Shown in pieces: positions 7,996 through 15,500 of a stretch of DNA of 27,740 bases; positions within the stretch are counted from its first letter, which is position 1; each line of letters starts with the position of its first letter. The notes under the pieces were generated by a model. It had not been told where the DNA came from. It was given only the letters and a program-made list of their open reading frames with translations, and ran no database searches. The position numbers were made by a program, and so were the translations under genes. Source of the stretch: Eubacteriaceae bacterium (GTDB taxonomy: Bacteria; Bacillota; Clostridia; Eubacteriales; Anaerofustaceae); contig JAGACT010000197.1 of NCBI GenBank assembly GCA_017613995.1, forward strand, positions 1 to 27,740, written 5' to 3'.

Positions 7996-9015
7996 ATGGC
8001 TTCTGACAACTGCCAGAAAATAAAGCTCCTGATACTCTATGAGATGCTTCGTCAGGAAACGGACGAGCAGCATCCGATGGACGGCTTTGATCTGATCTCG
8101 AGGCTCGAGGAGAAGGGGATCTCCTGCGACAGGAAGACCCTCTCCAGGGACATACGGACCCTCAACGATTTCGGATTCGAGATAATGAGCCGCTTTGCCG
8201 GGCATGAAAAGGTCTACTACGTGGAGGACCGCTCCTTCAGCGCGCCGGAGATCAGGATACTCATCGACGCTGTGCGTTCCGCGGGCTTCATAACCGAAAA
8301 AAGGAGCGTGGAACTGACGGAAAAGATCGCCGGACTGGGCGGCAGCCACCGGGCGGAGCTTCTGAGAAGCAGCCGGGTGCCCTTCACCTCCAGAAAGCAT
8401 ACGAACGAATCGGTCTACTACAACGTGGACTTTCTCGAGGACGCGATCCTAAGGCACAGAAAAGTCTCCTTCCGCTATTTCGATCTGGACGAGAACGCCC
8501 GCAGGAACTACCGCAGGGACGGCGGAGCGTATATCGCCGAGCCCCTGGACCTGGTATGCAGCGAGGACAACTATTACCTAATATGCTATTCTCCCAAATA
8601 TTCGGGCAGCACCTACTACCGTATAGACCGCATGGATGACGTGCGGGTGCTGGCCGAGGCGATCAGCGAAGAGTCAGAGGAGGCCAGAAGCAGGGTGCAG
8701 GAGGAGGTATCCTCCTCGGTGGGCATGTACAGCGGACAGAGCACACAGCTCACGTTGCGCTTTACCAACGAGGCCCTGGACGCGGTGTTCGACCGCTTCG
8801 GGGAGGACGCCCGGATACGGCGTCTCAATGAAGACGTGTGCGAGCTCAGGGGCGAAGCCGTCGTTTCCCCCACCTTCTGGGGATGGATGTTCCAGTTCGC
8901 GGGAAGGATGCAGATCATGGAGCCCGAGAGCCTGAGGGAGGAATACGAGCATCGGGCCCGCCTTATCCTGAAAAGGGGGACAGAGCGTGAAACCGATTCA
9001 CCGGCAGATATGTGA
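7996..9015 (+). CDS. WYL domain transcriptional regulator
   Basis: The 339-residue regulator has an N-terminal helix-turn-helix (about residues 7-60, with ISCDRKTLSRDIRTLNDFGF as recognition region), a middle linker, and a WYL domain (about 135-215) including VSFRYFDLDENARRNYR, AEPLDLVCSEDNYYLICYS and YYRIDRMDDV. The eponymous Trp-Tyr-Leu is Tyr-Tyr-Leu here. A C-terminal extension (about 240-330) with SPTFWGWMFQFAGRMQIMEP is typical of the family. WYL regulators sense nucleic-acid-like ligands and often control stress or defence genes. The frame is open upstream to 7822, but ATG 7996 is chosen because ACGGAGGA sits 5 bases before it and the upstream codons cover the terminator. The 3' end overlaps the cca gene by 29 bases, so it heads the five-gene operon. 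Confidence 0.9.
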   Translation: MASDNCQKIKLLILYEMLRQETDEQHPMDGFDLISRLEEKGISCDRKTLSRDIRTLNDFGFEIMSRFAGHEKVYYVEDRSFSAPEIRILIDAVRSAGFITEKRSVELTEKIAGLGGSHRAELLRSSRVPFTSRKHTNESVYYNVDFLEDAILRHRKVSFRYFDLDENARRNYRRDGGAYIAEPLDLVCSEDNYYLICYSPKYSGSTYYRIDRMDDVRVLAEAISEESEEARSRVQEEVSSSVGMYSGQSTQLTLRFTNEALDAVFDRFGEDARIRRLNEDVCELRGEAVVSPTFWGWMFQFAGRMQIMEPESLREEYEHRARLILKRGTERETDSPADM

Positions 9016-10351
9016 AAATATAGCCCTCGCGGTCCGGGACAGGGGCGGATGCGCCTACTATGTCGGCGGCTGTGTAAGGGACGAACTTATGGGAAGAAGC
9101 AGCCTGGACACGGACGTCGAGATCCACGGGATAGCCCCCGGGGAGCTGGGAGAGATACTGTCCTCCATAGCCCCGTCCAGAGAAGTGGGCAAAAGCTTCG
9201 GCATATACACTCTGGGCGGAGACGGCAGCGGCATAGACGTGGCCCTTCCCCGCAGGGAGGTCAGCACCGGGGAAGGCCACCGGGACTACGAGATCGAGAT
9301 CGATCCCTGGGCCGGTCCGGCCGAGTCCGCCAGAAGGAGGGACTTTACCGTCAACGCCATGATGAAGGACGTGCTTTCGGGAGAGGTGCTGGACTTTTTC
9401 GGAGGAAGGGAGGACCTTTCCCTGCGCCGGCTCAGGCACGTGGACGCCGCGTCCTTCGTATCGGACCCCCTGAGGGTCTTCAGGGCTGCCCAGTTCTGCG
9501 CCCGCTTCGGGTTCACCCTCGATGATGAGACCGTTTCCCTGTGCCGGGACATGTCTGTCGCGGCCCTTTCAGCGGAAAGGGTAAGGGAGGAACTGTTCAA
9601 GGCACTGGAGGGCTCCGTCTCCCCCTCCGTTTTCTTCGACGTGCTCGTGTGCTGCGGACATCTCCGGGAATGGTTCGGGGAAGTCGAATCCCTGAGGGGC
9701 GTTCCCCAGGATCCTCTGTACCATCCGGAAGGAGACGTTTACACCCATACGATGATGGTGCTTAACGCCGCTGCGGATCTGAAGCACCGCTCATCCGATC
9801 CGGTCAGCTTTATGCTGTCCGCTCTGTGCCACGACCTGGGCAAAGCCGACACCACCTCCGAATCGAACGGAAGGATCCACGCGTACTCCCACGAGGACAG
9901 CGGGGTCAGATTCGCCGGGGCTCTGCTGGAGAGGCTGCGCTGTTCCAGTTCCCAAAAGCGCTACGTCCTCAATATGGTAAAGCTTCATATGAAACCCGCC
10001 GCGGAGGCCTCCGCGGCCTCGAAGCTCAAAAAGACCAACCGGATGTTCTATGACAGCGTCTGTCCGGAGGACCTGGTTCTCCTGGCCGAAGCGGATTACC
10101 GGGGCTGCGGAGGCACTCTGACCTATTTCCCCCACGGGGCCTTCCTTCGGGATCGGCTGGCCAGGTTCCGTCAGATCATGGCGGAGCCGCCCATCAGCGG
10201 CAGAGAACTGATCGAGAACGGGGCGGAGCCGGGAGAGGCCTTCGGCGAATACCTTGACTACGCTCTGAAGCTGAAGCTGGCGGGGGAGGACCGCGCTTCC
10301 CAGCTCAGACAGACTCTGGCATATATCAGGAAAAGGAAGTTTGAGCGATGA
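8987..10351 (+). CDS. cca: CCA tRNA nucleotidyltransferase with HD domain
   Basis: The enzyme adds or repairs the 3' CCA end of tRNAs using CTP and ATP. The 454-residue protein has the class II nucleotidyltransferase head: YYVGGCVRDELMG (residues 25-36) and DTDVEIHG with catalytic Asp41 and Asp43, then RRDFTVNAM (about 123-131) and DPLRVFRAAQFCARFGF, the neck motif. Residues from about 240 form an HD domain with HPEGDVYTHTMMVL and ALCHDLGKAD, as in CCA enzymes that also remove 2',3'-cyclic phosphates. It uses GTG at 8987 after AGGGGGA. The gene lies inside the overlapping operon: a 29-base overlap with the WYL gene and a 4-base ATGA overlap with the methyltransferase gene. Whether it makes the whole CCA or only part of it cannot be told. 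Confidence 0.93.
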   Translation: MKPIHRQICENIALAVRDRGGCAYYVGGCVRDELMGRSSLDTDVEIHGIAPGELGEILSSIAPSREVGKSFGIYTLGGDGSGIDVALPRREVSTGEGHRDYEIEIDPWAGPAESARRRDFTVNAMMKDVLSGEVLDFFGGREDLSLRRLRHVDAASFVSDPLRVFRAAQFCARFGFTLDDETVSLCRDMSVAALSAERVREELFKALEGSVSPSVFFDVLVCCGHLREWFGEVESLRGVPQDPLYHPEGDVYTHTMMVLNAAADLKHRSSDPVSFMLSALCHDLGKADTTSESNGRIHAYSHEDSGVRFAGALLERLRCSSSQKRYVLNMVKLHMKPAAEASAASKLKKTNRMFYDSVCPEDLVLLAEADYRGCGGTLTYFPHGAFLRDRLARFRQIMAEPPISGRELIENGAEPGEAFGEYLDYALKLKLAGEDRASQLRQTLAYIRKRKFER

Positions 10352-12207
10352 TCGATACTGTGACATACTTTTCCAGACTGCAGATACCCGACGGGGGCGA
10401 GAATCCCGCGGTAAAGGCCGCTCTGCTGAAATACTTCTACGACAGAGGCTTCTATTTCGATGTGAAAAGCCATCTGGAAGAGATATTTTCGGACTTTACC
10501 ATCGACCGGATGATAAGCATCTGGGCCGGGGAGAGCGTCACCCTGTACCCCGAGGAGCCGGTCTGCCTCGGGGAGGAGAGCAGAGCGCTTCTCAGAGGCA
10601 TGCTCAGGGACCGCGGATGCACCCTCTCCGGATCGGGCCCCGGGGTCATAGGAAAGATCTATGAAAAGAGCCTGGACGCCTCGGAACGCCGCAGGCAGGG
10701 AGTGACCTACACTCCCGAGGACATATGCGATTACGTTTCCATCATGCTGAGGGGAAAGATCGGCCTTTCCACCAGGTTCTTCGATCCCGCCTGCGGATGC
10801 GGCACGTTCCTGGAGATCATCTACGACAGCCTTATCCGCTGCTACTGGGAGACCAGCGAGACCGAGCTCATCAGCGAGGCCCACGAACGGATCCTTCGGA
10901 ACAATCTGTGGGGATGCGACAGCTCCCCCTACGCCTGCGCCATCGCCAGGATAACCCTGGCTCTCAAGTACCGCCGCTTCGTCCTGTGCGAGAACATAAT
11001 CGCCGCGGACAGCCTTACGGACCTGCCCGAGGAGTTCTGCGCTTCCTTCGATCTCATCGCCTCGAATCCGCCGTATATCGGGCACAAGACCGTGGATCCC
11101 GCCTACAGAAAAGTCATCGAGGAGCGTTACGGCGAAGTGTACTACAACAAGGCGGACATTGCCTACTGCTTCTTCGTCCTGGGGGAGAAGCTCCTTCGGA
11201 ACGGAGGGCATCTGCTGTACGTCTCCAGCCGCTACTTCACCCAGAGCCGTTATGCCGACGGCCTGAGACGCTTTATTCTGGAGAACCTGCGGATCCTCAA
11301 GGTCATCGACTTCTACGGGGCCCGGCCCTTCAAGAACACCGGGGTGGACCCGCTCATCATAATGCTTAAAAAGGAAAAGACCGCAGAGGACTACCTGATC
11401 CCCTCGGTACGCTTCCTTTCCTCCTCTCCGGGGGATCTGCTGGACGATCCCAGCGTCGAACAGATGAAGACTCCCGTATCCCGGCTGAGCCCCGCCGGAT
11501 TCAACTTCCTGTCATCCTCACAGCTGCGGCTCAGTGAGCTGTCCCGGGAGAAGTGCACCCATAAGCTTTCCGATGTCTGCGAATTCTTCCAGGGCATCAT
11601 CACCAGGTGCGACAAAGCCTTCGTGACGACGCAGGACGATCCCGCCGCGGCGGAATGCGGCAGGAAATGGATCAAAAGCTCTTCAATAACCCGGGGCGGC
11701 ATCGAATACAGGGGCATGTGCCTTCTGTACACCGACACGCTGGAGGACATAGACGGCGCGCCCCTGACCCGGGAAAGGCTCCTGGAATACCGGGAGAGGC
11801 TCTCGGCCAGAAGGGAATGCGCCCAGGGCAGGAAGGAATGGTTCCGCCTTCAGTGGGGAAGGCGGCCGGAGCTGTTCGAGCAGGAGAAGATCGTTTTTCC
11901 CTACAAAAGCGCCGACTCCCGCTTCATCGTGGACCGGGAGGGCTACTTCTTCAGCGCCGACGTCTACGGCATGAGGCTGAAAAGCGATTATGCAGGAATA
12001 CTGAGCCTGGAATCCCTGGCTCTCGTGCTGAACACCCCCCTTTACAGGGATATGTTCTTTTCCTTCGCGAAGAAACTGGGAGGGGCTCTCTACGAATACT
12101 ACCCCAACACACTGGGAGAGCTGAGGCTCCCCCCGCCCGAGCTCACGGGCTCATTTCTGAACACGGAGGATGTTTATGACTATTTCGGAGAAAGGTATGA
12201 AGGATAA
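10348..12207 (+). CDS. Solitary adenine-N6 DNA methyltransferase, CamA-like
   Basis: This 619-residue enzyme should transfer a methyl group from S-adenosylmethionine to adenine N6 in DNA. It has an N-terminal helical part (1-115), GVTYTPEDICDYV (118-130), SAM-binding motif I FDPACGCGTFL (145-155) and catalytic motif IV NPPYIGHK (240-247). Its target-recognition half includes CEFFQGIITRCDKAF, RLQWGRRPELFEQEKI, FPYKS, SADVYGM and YEYYPNTLGELRLP. These blocks closely recall CamA, the orphan CAAAAA methyltransferase of Clostridioides difficile that affects sporulation. The comparison is from memory, and target specificity here is unknown. No nuclease domain or restriction gene is visible, and type IIG fusions are usually much longer. 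The start overlaps the cca stop (ATGA) and the 3' end overlaps the DUF3786 gene, so it is wired into a housekeeping operon. Confidence 0.85.
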   Translation: MIDTVTYFSRLQIPDGGENPAVKAALLKYFYDRGFYFDVKSHLEEIFSDFTIDRMISIWAGESVTLYPEEPVCLGEESRALLRGMLRDRGCTLSGSGPGVIGKIYEKSLDASERRRQGVTYTPEDICDYVSIMLRGKIGLSTRFFDPACGCGTFLEIIYDSLIRCYWETSETELISEAHERILRNNLWGCDSSPYACAIARITLALKYRRFVLCENIIAADSLTDLPEEFCASFDLIASNPPYIGHKTVDPAYRKVIEERYGEVYYNKADIAYCFFVLGEKLLRNGGHLLYVSSRYFTQSRYADGLRRFILENLRILKVIDFYGARPFKNTGVDPLIIMLKKEKTAEDYLIPSVRFLSSSPGDLLDDPSVEQMKTPVSRLSPAGFNFLSSSQLRLSELSREKCTHKLSDVCEFFQGIITRCDKAFVTTQDDPAAAECGRKWIKSSSITRGGIEYRGMCLLYTDTLEDIDGAPLTRERLLEYRERLSARRECAQGRKEWFRLQWGRRPELFEQEKIVFPYKSADSRFIVDREGYFFSADVYGMRLKSDYAGILSLESLALVLNTPLYRDMFFSFAKKLGGALYEYYPNTLGELRLPPPELTGSFLNTEDVYDYFGERYEG

Positions 12208-12814
12208 TTACGCTCTGGCGCTGGAGGATATGTTCGTTCGCTTCAGTAGGTGCCGCATACCCGAGCTTAGCGAGGCAGCGGGCGTGGAGGAGAAGGACGG
12301 GCTTATCCTCATGGACTACTATAAAAGAAGGCTGGCGGCGGACCCGGAAAAGATGACTCTTACCTGGTGCGACGACGGCACGGCGGTGAGCACATCCGAC
12401 GGTCTGCTGATCCTGGCGTACCTGATCGGAGCCAATCCGCTGGCCCGGGAAACGGGAAGGCTGTGTTCCTTTCGGGAGATAAAGGCGGCGGCTGTTTTCG
12501 AGGGAGCCTTCCTCAGGAGCATCGCCCCCTACAAGAAGGCGTTCACGGACCGGGATGATTTCATGCGCTGCGCTCTGGCTGCGGGTGGGGAGCCCCTTGA
12601 TATGGGGGACGGCGCCGTCAGGATGCGTCCCTTCGCGAAGATCCCGATTGTCTGTGTTTTCCACGAGGGCGACGACGAATTCCCCTCGGACATCACGGTG
12701 CTCTATGACAGCTCCATCACCGACTTCATCCACGAGGAGAACGTGCCCACTCTGGGGACCAAGACCCTCTCGGTGATAGCCGCGCAGAAGAAGGAGGGCG
12801 CAGGCCGTGAGTAA
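12176..12814 (+). CDS. DUF3786 domain protein
   Basis: This 212-residue soluble protein is likely DUF3786. The diagnostic part is the C-terminal half: VCVFHEGDDEFPSDITVLYDSSITDFIHEENV, a conserved Gly-Asp-Glu-Phe-Pro followed by a hydrophobic strand and Asp-Ser-Ser-Ile. No catalytic function is known to me for this family, which is found mainly in anaerobes. Two in-frame ATGs lie 6 bases apart (12170 and 12176); the second is preferred because GGAGG at 12165-12169 is then spaced 6 bases away. It overlaps the methyltransferase gene by 32 bases and apbE by 8, so its expression is tied to both. There are no membrane helices or signal peptide. Confidence 0.75.
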   Translation: MTISEKGMKDNYALALEDMFVRFSRCRIPELSEAAGVEEKDGLILMDYYKRRLAADPEKMTLTWCDDGTAVSTSDGLLILAYLIGANPLARETGRLCSFREIKAAAVFEGAFLRSIAPYKKAFTDRDDFMRCALAAGGEPLDMGDGAVRMRPFAKIPIVCVFHEGDDEFPSDITVLYDSSITDFIHEENVPTLGTKTLSVIAAQKKEGAGRE

Positions 12815-13805
12815 AACAGCTCTGAGGATAATCTGTCTTATTATATCCATCCTTATCATCGGCTGCTCCTGGGGATGCTCCGGGAAAAAGCAGAGCGACC
12901 CCATCAGTGCCACCGCGGTGCTTCTGGATACCGTGGTGACCGTCACCATCTATGACAGCGATGACGAAACTCTGCTTTCGGGGTGCATGGACCTGGTCCG
13001 GGAGTATGAACAGCTCTTTTCCAGGACCATCGAGACCAGCGACGTATCCAGGCTGAACAGCCGCGCTACCGATACCGTAGACCCCCGGACCGCGGAACTG
13101 ATAGAACAGGGTCTTTACTACGCCGGACTCTCGTCGGGCCGCTTCGACATAACCATCGGGGGCATCTCCTGTCTGTGGGACTTTTCCTCCGGCAGCGGCA
13201 GCGTACCGGATCCGGATCTTATCAGCGATGCCCTTCCCCACGTGGACTACCGCACCGTCAGCGTGGAGGGCACGACGGTGACCTTCGCCGATCCCCTGAC
13301 CAGACTTGACCTGGGCGCCATAGCCAAGGGATATATCGCCGACAGGCTGAAGGATTATCTGACACGAAGCGGTGTCGAAAGCGCCCTGATAAACCTGGGG
13401 GGAAACACCCTGTGCATCGGCGGCAAGCCGGGAGGGGACGCCTTCAGGATAGGCGTACAGTATCCCTTCCAGCCCAGCGGAGATCTTATCACCGTACTTG
13501 AGGTCAGCGGCCTCAGCATCGTTTCCAGCGGTTCCTACGAAAGATATTTCGTCGAAAACGGCATCAGCTACCATCACATCCTGGATCCCTCCACGGGCTA
13601 CAGCGTCCGCAGCGGGCTGTGCGGAGTGACGATCATCTGCGCCTCTTCGGTCCAGGCCGACGCCCTCAGCACCATCTGCTTCATACTGGGAGAGGAAGAG
13701 GCACTCAGGCTGATCAACTCTCTCGACGATGTCTGGTGCATCCTCATACGGGACGACATGAGCATGGTTTATTCCGACGGAGCGGAGGCTTTTGTGGCAA
13801 AATAG
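12807..13805 (+). CDS. apbE: FAD:protein FMN transferase, lipoprotein
   Basis: ApbE attaches FMN through a phosphodiester bond to Ser/Thr of extracytoplasmic proteins such as Rnf/Nqr subunits and FMN-binding-domain proteins. The 332-residue protein begins with a lipoprotein signal ending IIGC (Cys20; Cys24 is a less likely alternative). Family signatures follow: LDTVVTVTIYD, FDITIGG, the canonical DLGAIAKGYIADRL, LINLGGNTLCIGG and HHILDPSTGYSV, the last near the Mg/FAD site, then SSVQADALST. It uses GTG at 12807 with AAGGAGGG about 9 bases upstream, overlapping DUF3786. It is the last gene of the operon and is followed by a terminator. No flavinylation target is visible in the window, so the substrate must be encoded elsewhere. 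Confidence 0.93.
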   Translation: MSKTALRIICLIISILIIGCSWGCSGKKQSDPISATAVLLDTVVTVTIYDSDDETLLSGCMDLVREYEQLFSRTIETSDVSRLNSRATDTVDPRTAELIEQGLYYAGLSSGRFDITIGGISCLWDFSSGSGSVPDPDLISDALPHVDYRTVSVEGTTVTFADPLTRLDLGAIAKGYIADRLKDYLTRSGVESALINLGGNTLCIGGKPGGDAFRIGVQYPFQPSGDLITVLEVSGLSIVSSGSYERYFVENGISYHHILDPSTGYSVRSGLCGVTIICASSVQADALSTICFILGEEEALRLINSLDDVWCILIRDDMSMVYSDGAEAFVAK

Positions 13806-13844
13806 TTTGTACCTGACGCATTTTTTTCAATGCGCCGCCCCTGT

Positions 13845-13879
13845 ATCCCCGGCCCCGCGGCCGGGGATGCCTATTTTTT
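13845..13879 (+). terminator. Rho-independent terminator after apbE
   Basis: ATCCCCGGCC (13845-13854) pairs perfectly with GGCCGGGGAT (13859-13868), with a CCGC loop and TATTTTTT downstream. It closes the WYL-cca-methyltransferase-DUF3786-apbE operon. Confidence 0.85.
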
Positions 13880-13931
13880 ACAATATTTATTCCACTTTAA
13901 TACCGTACATCACTTTCATCCCGTTCATTTA

Positions 13932-13958
13932 TGCTATAATTAATAAAATCATATGATT
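13932..13958 (+). promoter_or_regulatory. Extended -10 promoter and palindromic operator candidate
   Basis: ATGCTATAAT has a perfect TATAAT at 13935-13940 with the TGn extension; no good -35 is visible. The predicted transcript start falls on AATCATATGATT (13947-13958), a perfect 12-bp palindrome that could bind a repressor of the following lipoprotein gene. Confidence 0.55.
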
Positions 13959-13976
13959 ATCAGCTGGTATTATTAA

Positions 13977-14483
13977 ATGGGAAGGAAATTTGCGTGTTTT
14001 CTGCTTTGTCTGGCCGCAGTGCTGACGCTTGCAGCATGCTCCGTACCCGGTGAGCGCACCTCCTCGGAAGAGTACATCCTCGGAGACGAGCTTGCCATAA
14101 CCATGGACGGCGGATTCAAGGCATCCGACACACCCGGTGCCGACGTATACCTCTTCAAGGGCGATGAATGCGCCCTCTATGCGGTAAGGGACACGAAACA
14201 GTCCCTGGAGGACCTGGGCTACGATACCTCCGTGCTGGATCTGTCTGCTTATTTCGATCTTGTAACGAAAGCCAACGGCATCACGGCGGAAGAACAGACT
14301 TCAGAGGAAGCCCCCGTGGCATCCTGCAGGCGTGTGTCGGGGGATGCGGAATACTGGTACTGCGTGACCGTCAGGGAATGCGGCGATGCCTTCTGGAGCG
14401 TTTATCTCATCAGTCCCGCCGGGGACGGTGAACCGATGCCCTCTTTCCTGTCCGATTACGCGGCCTCCCTCCGGGTGCTCTGA
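13977..14483 (+). CDS. Small secreted lipoprotein of unknown function
   Basis: The 168-residue protein has a classic lipoprotein signal, MGRKFACFLLCLAAVLTLAAC, with lipobox Leu-Ala-Ala-Cys at Cys21. The mature part is acidic and mixed alpha/beta, with EEYILGDELAITMDGGFKAS, a long acidic middle and YWYCVTVRECGDAFWSVYLISP near the end. The alternating hydrophobic strands resemble small clostridial lipoproteins that measure extracytoplasmic peptides or stress, but I do not recognise a named family. The ATG has no clear Shine-Dalgarno sequence. It stands alone between the apbE terminator and the yerC-like gene and has its own promoter with a palindrome at the start site. Secretion is well supported; function is not. 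Confidence 0.8.
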   Translation: MGRKFACFLLCLAAVLTLAACSVPGERTSSEEYILGDELAITMDGGFKASDTPGADVYLFKGDECALYAVRDTKQSLEDLGYDTSVLDLSAYFDLVTKANGITAEEQTSEEAPVASCRRVSGDAEYWYCVTVRECGDAFWSVYLISPAGDGEPMPSFLSDYAASLRVL

Positions 14484-14508
14484 CGCACCGAAACATCAGG
14501 GTGATAAT
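14480..14508 (+). promoter_or_regulatory. Candidate promoter for the YerC-like gene
   Basis: CTGACG (14480-14485) and GATAAT (14503-14508) are separated by 17 bases, just after the lipoprotein stop codon. Both boxes are one or two bases from consensus. The leader to the next start would be about 75 bases. Confidence 0.4.
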
Positions 14509-14587
14509 CCTGTGATCAGACAACTGACACAAAAGGTTACTTTACTATCCGGCGTCTGCCGGAAACGACAATGGAATGGAGCTTGAA

Positions 14588-14884
14588 ATGAAAAAAGGTA
14601 AACCAGTAAAAGGCAACAACGTGCGTTTCTATAAGGCCGTGCTTGCCCTTGACAGTGAAAAAGCATGCAAAATGTTTTTCGAAGACATTCTCACGGAGGC
14701 AGAAATGAAAGCGATCACCCAGCGTCTCCAGATCGCGAGCCTGCTGGATGAAAAAGCCACTTTCGCAGAGATCAACAGGATCACAGGCGCATCCAGCGCC
14801 ACCATCACCAAGATCAATCAGACTCTCAGAAACGGGAACAAAGGCTTCAGATACGTTCTCGACAGAATAAAAGAGGAACAATAA
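14588..14884 (+). CDS. YerC/TrpR-like DNA-binding protein
   Basis: The 98-residue helical protein matches the YerC/YecD family of TrpR-fold proteins. The conserved core is FFEDILTEAEMKAITQRLQIASLL followed by the helix-turn-helix FAEINRITGASSATITKINQTL and then GNKGFRYVLDRI. TrpR binds DNA as a dimer with tryptophan as corepressor; the YerC branch's ligand and targets are not known to me. An earlier in-frame ATG (14576) exists, but 14588 is preferred since GGAG lies 6 bases before it and the family N-terminus is short. It is 6 bases upstream of the DUF2284 gene and probably cotranscribed with it. A candidate promoter lies about 80 bases upstream. Confidence 0.88.
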   Translation: MKKGKPVKGNNVRFYKAVLALDSEKACKMFFEDILTEAEMKAITQRLQIASLLDEKATFAEINRITGASSATITKINQTLRNGNKGFRYVLDRIKEEQ

Positions 14885-14890
14885 CCGCAG

Positions 14891-15430
14891 ATGATTACCG
14901 CTGAATTTGAAAACGAGATCACGACCGGTCATCCGATAACGGATTACCGGTTTTTCGACACTTCCCTGCTGTGCTTCTCCGACAACATCCGTACCGTATG
15001 CCGTACGGAATGCCCCATGTACGGACACAGCTATTCGTGTCCCCCGGCAGTGGGCACGAAGGAGGAATGCGAGGAGCGCTGTCTTGGTTTCAACAGCGGG
15101 TTCATATTTTCCACAGTGGCCGAAGTCCGGGACATCGCGGACCTGGAGGAGACCCTTTCCACCAAGCCGGAGCACGAGCAGATCACCCGCCTCGTCCGGG
15201 ACCGTTTTTCCGATGAGTTCGGCGAGGTCCTGGCCCTTTCCGCGGACGCGTGCAGCATATGTGATGAGTGCGCCTATCCCGCAGAGCCCTGCCGCCATCC
15301 CGACAGGATGCTCCCCTGCATCGAGAGCCATACCATCGTGGTCACCGACATCGCCGAGAAACTCGGAATGGAGTTCTTCTACGGAGCGAACGTGGTCACC
15401 TGGTTCTCTATAATACTTTTCAATCAGTGA
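14891..15430 (+). CDS. DUF2284 predicted metal-binding protein
   Basis: The 179-residue soluble protein carries the cysteine pattern of DUF2284: CRTECPMYGHSYSCPPAVG (four-Cys region, about residues 37-55) and CSICDECAYPAEPCRHPDRM (about 122-141). The Cys-Pro-Pro-x-x-Gly and Cys-Arg-His-Pro motifs suggest an iron-sulfur cluster or zinc, probably redox-related; no reaction is established. In the final third, LGMEFFYGANVVTWFSIILF is the usual hydrophobic end of the family. It follows the YerC-like gene by 6 bases and is closed by a strong terminator, so the pair forms a two-gene unit. Fit to the family is good, including full length. Confidence 0.85.
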   Translation: MITAEFENEITTGHPITDYRFFDTSLLCFSDNIRTVCRTECPMYGHSYSCPPAVGTKEECEERCLGFNSGFIFSTVAEVRDIADLEETLSTKPEHEQITRLVRDRFSDEFGEVLALSADACSICDECAYPAEPCRHPDRMLPCIESHTIVVTDIAEKLGMEFFYGANVVTWFSIILFNQ

Positions 15431-15434
15431 TACG

Positions 15435-15460
15435 AAGGAAGGCTGCCGCCTTCCTTTTTT
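15435..15460 (+). terminator. Rho-independent terminator after DUF2284 gene
   Basis: AAGGAAGGC (15435-15443) pairs with GCCTTCCTT (15448-15456) around a TGCC loop and runs into TTTTTT. It lies 4 bases after the stop codon. Confidence 0.88.
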
Positions 15461-15465
15461 ACAGG

Positions 15466-15494
15466 TTGCGCGGCCGGCTCAGGTATTGTATTAT
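15466..15494 (+). promoter_or_regulatory. Candidate hemZ promoter placing +1 at the start codon
   Basis: TTGCGC (15466-15471), a 17-base spacer and TATTAT (15489-15494) form a reasonable sigma-A-type promoter. Seven bases downstream of the -10 is the ATG at 15501, and no ribosome binding site lies between, which suggests a leaderless mRNA. Confidence 0.45.
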
Positions 15495-15500
15495 TGTGCT

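Noticed and set aside
10348..12207. Restriction-modification system around the methyltransferase
   Set aside because: No endonuclease, specificity subunit or mobile-element gene is nearby and the protein has no nuclease domain; neighbours are housekeeping genes.
13817..13835. Small hairpin CGCATT/AATGCG after apbE
   Set aside because: It is only 6 bp and T-rich in the loop; the stronger terminator follows at 13845-13879.
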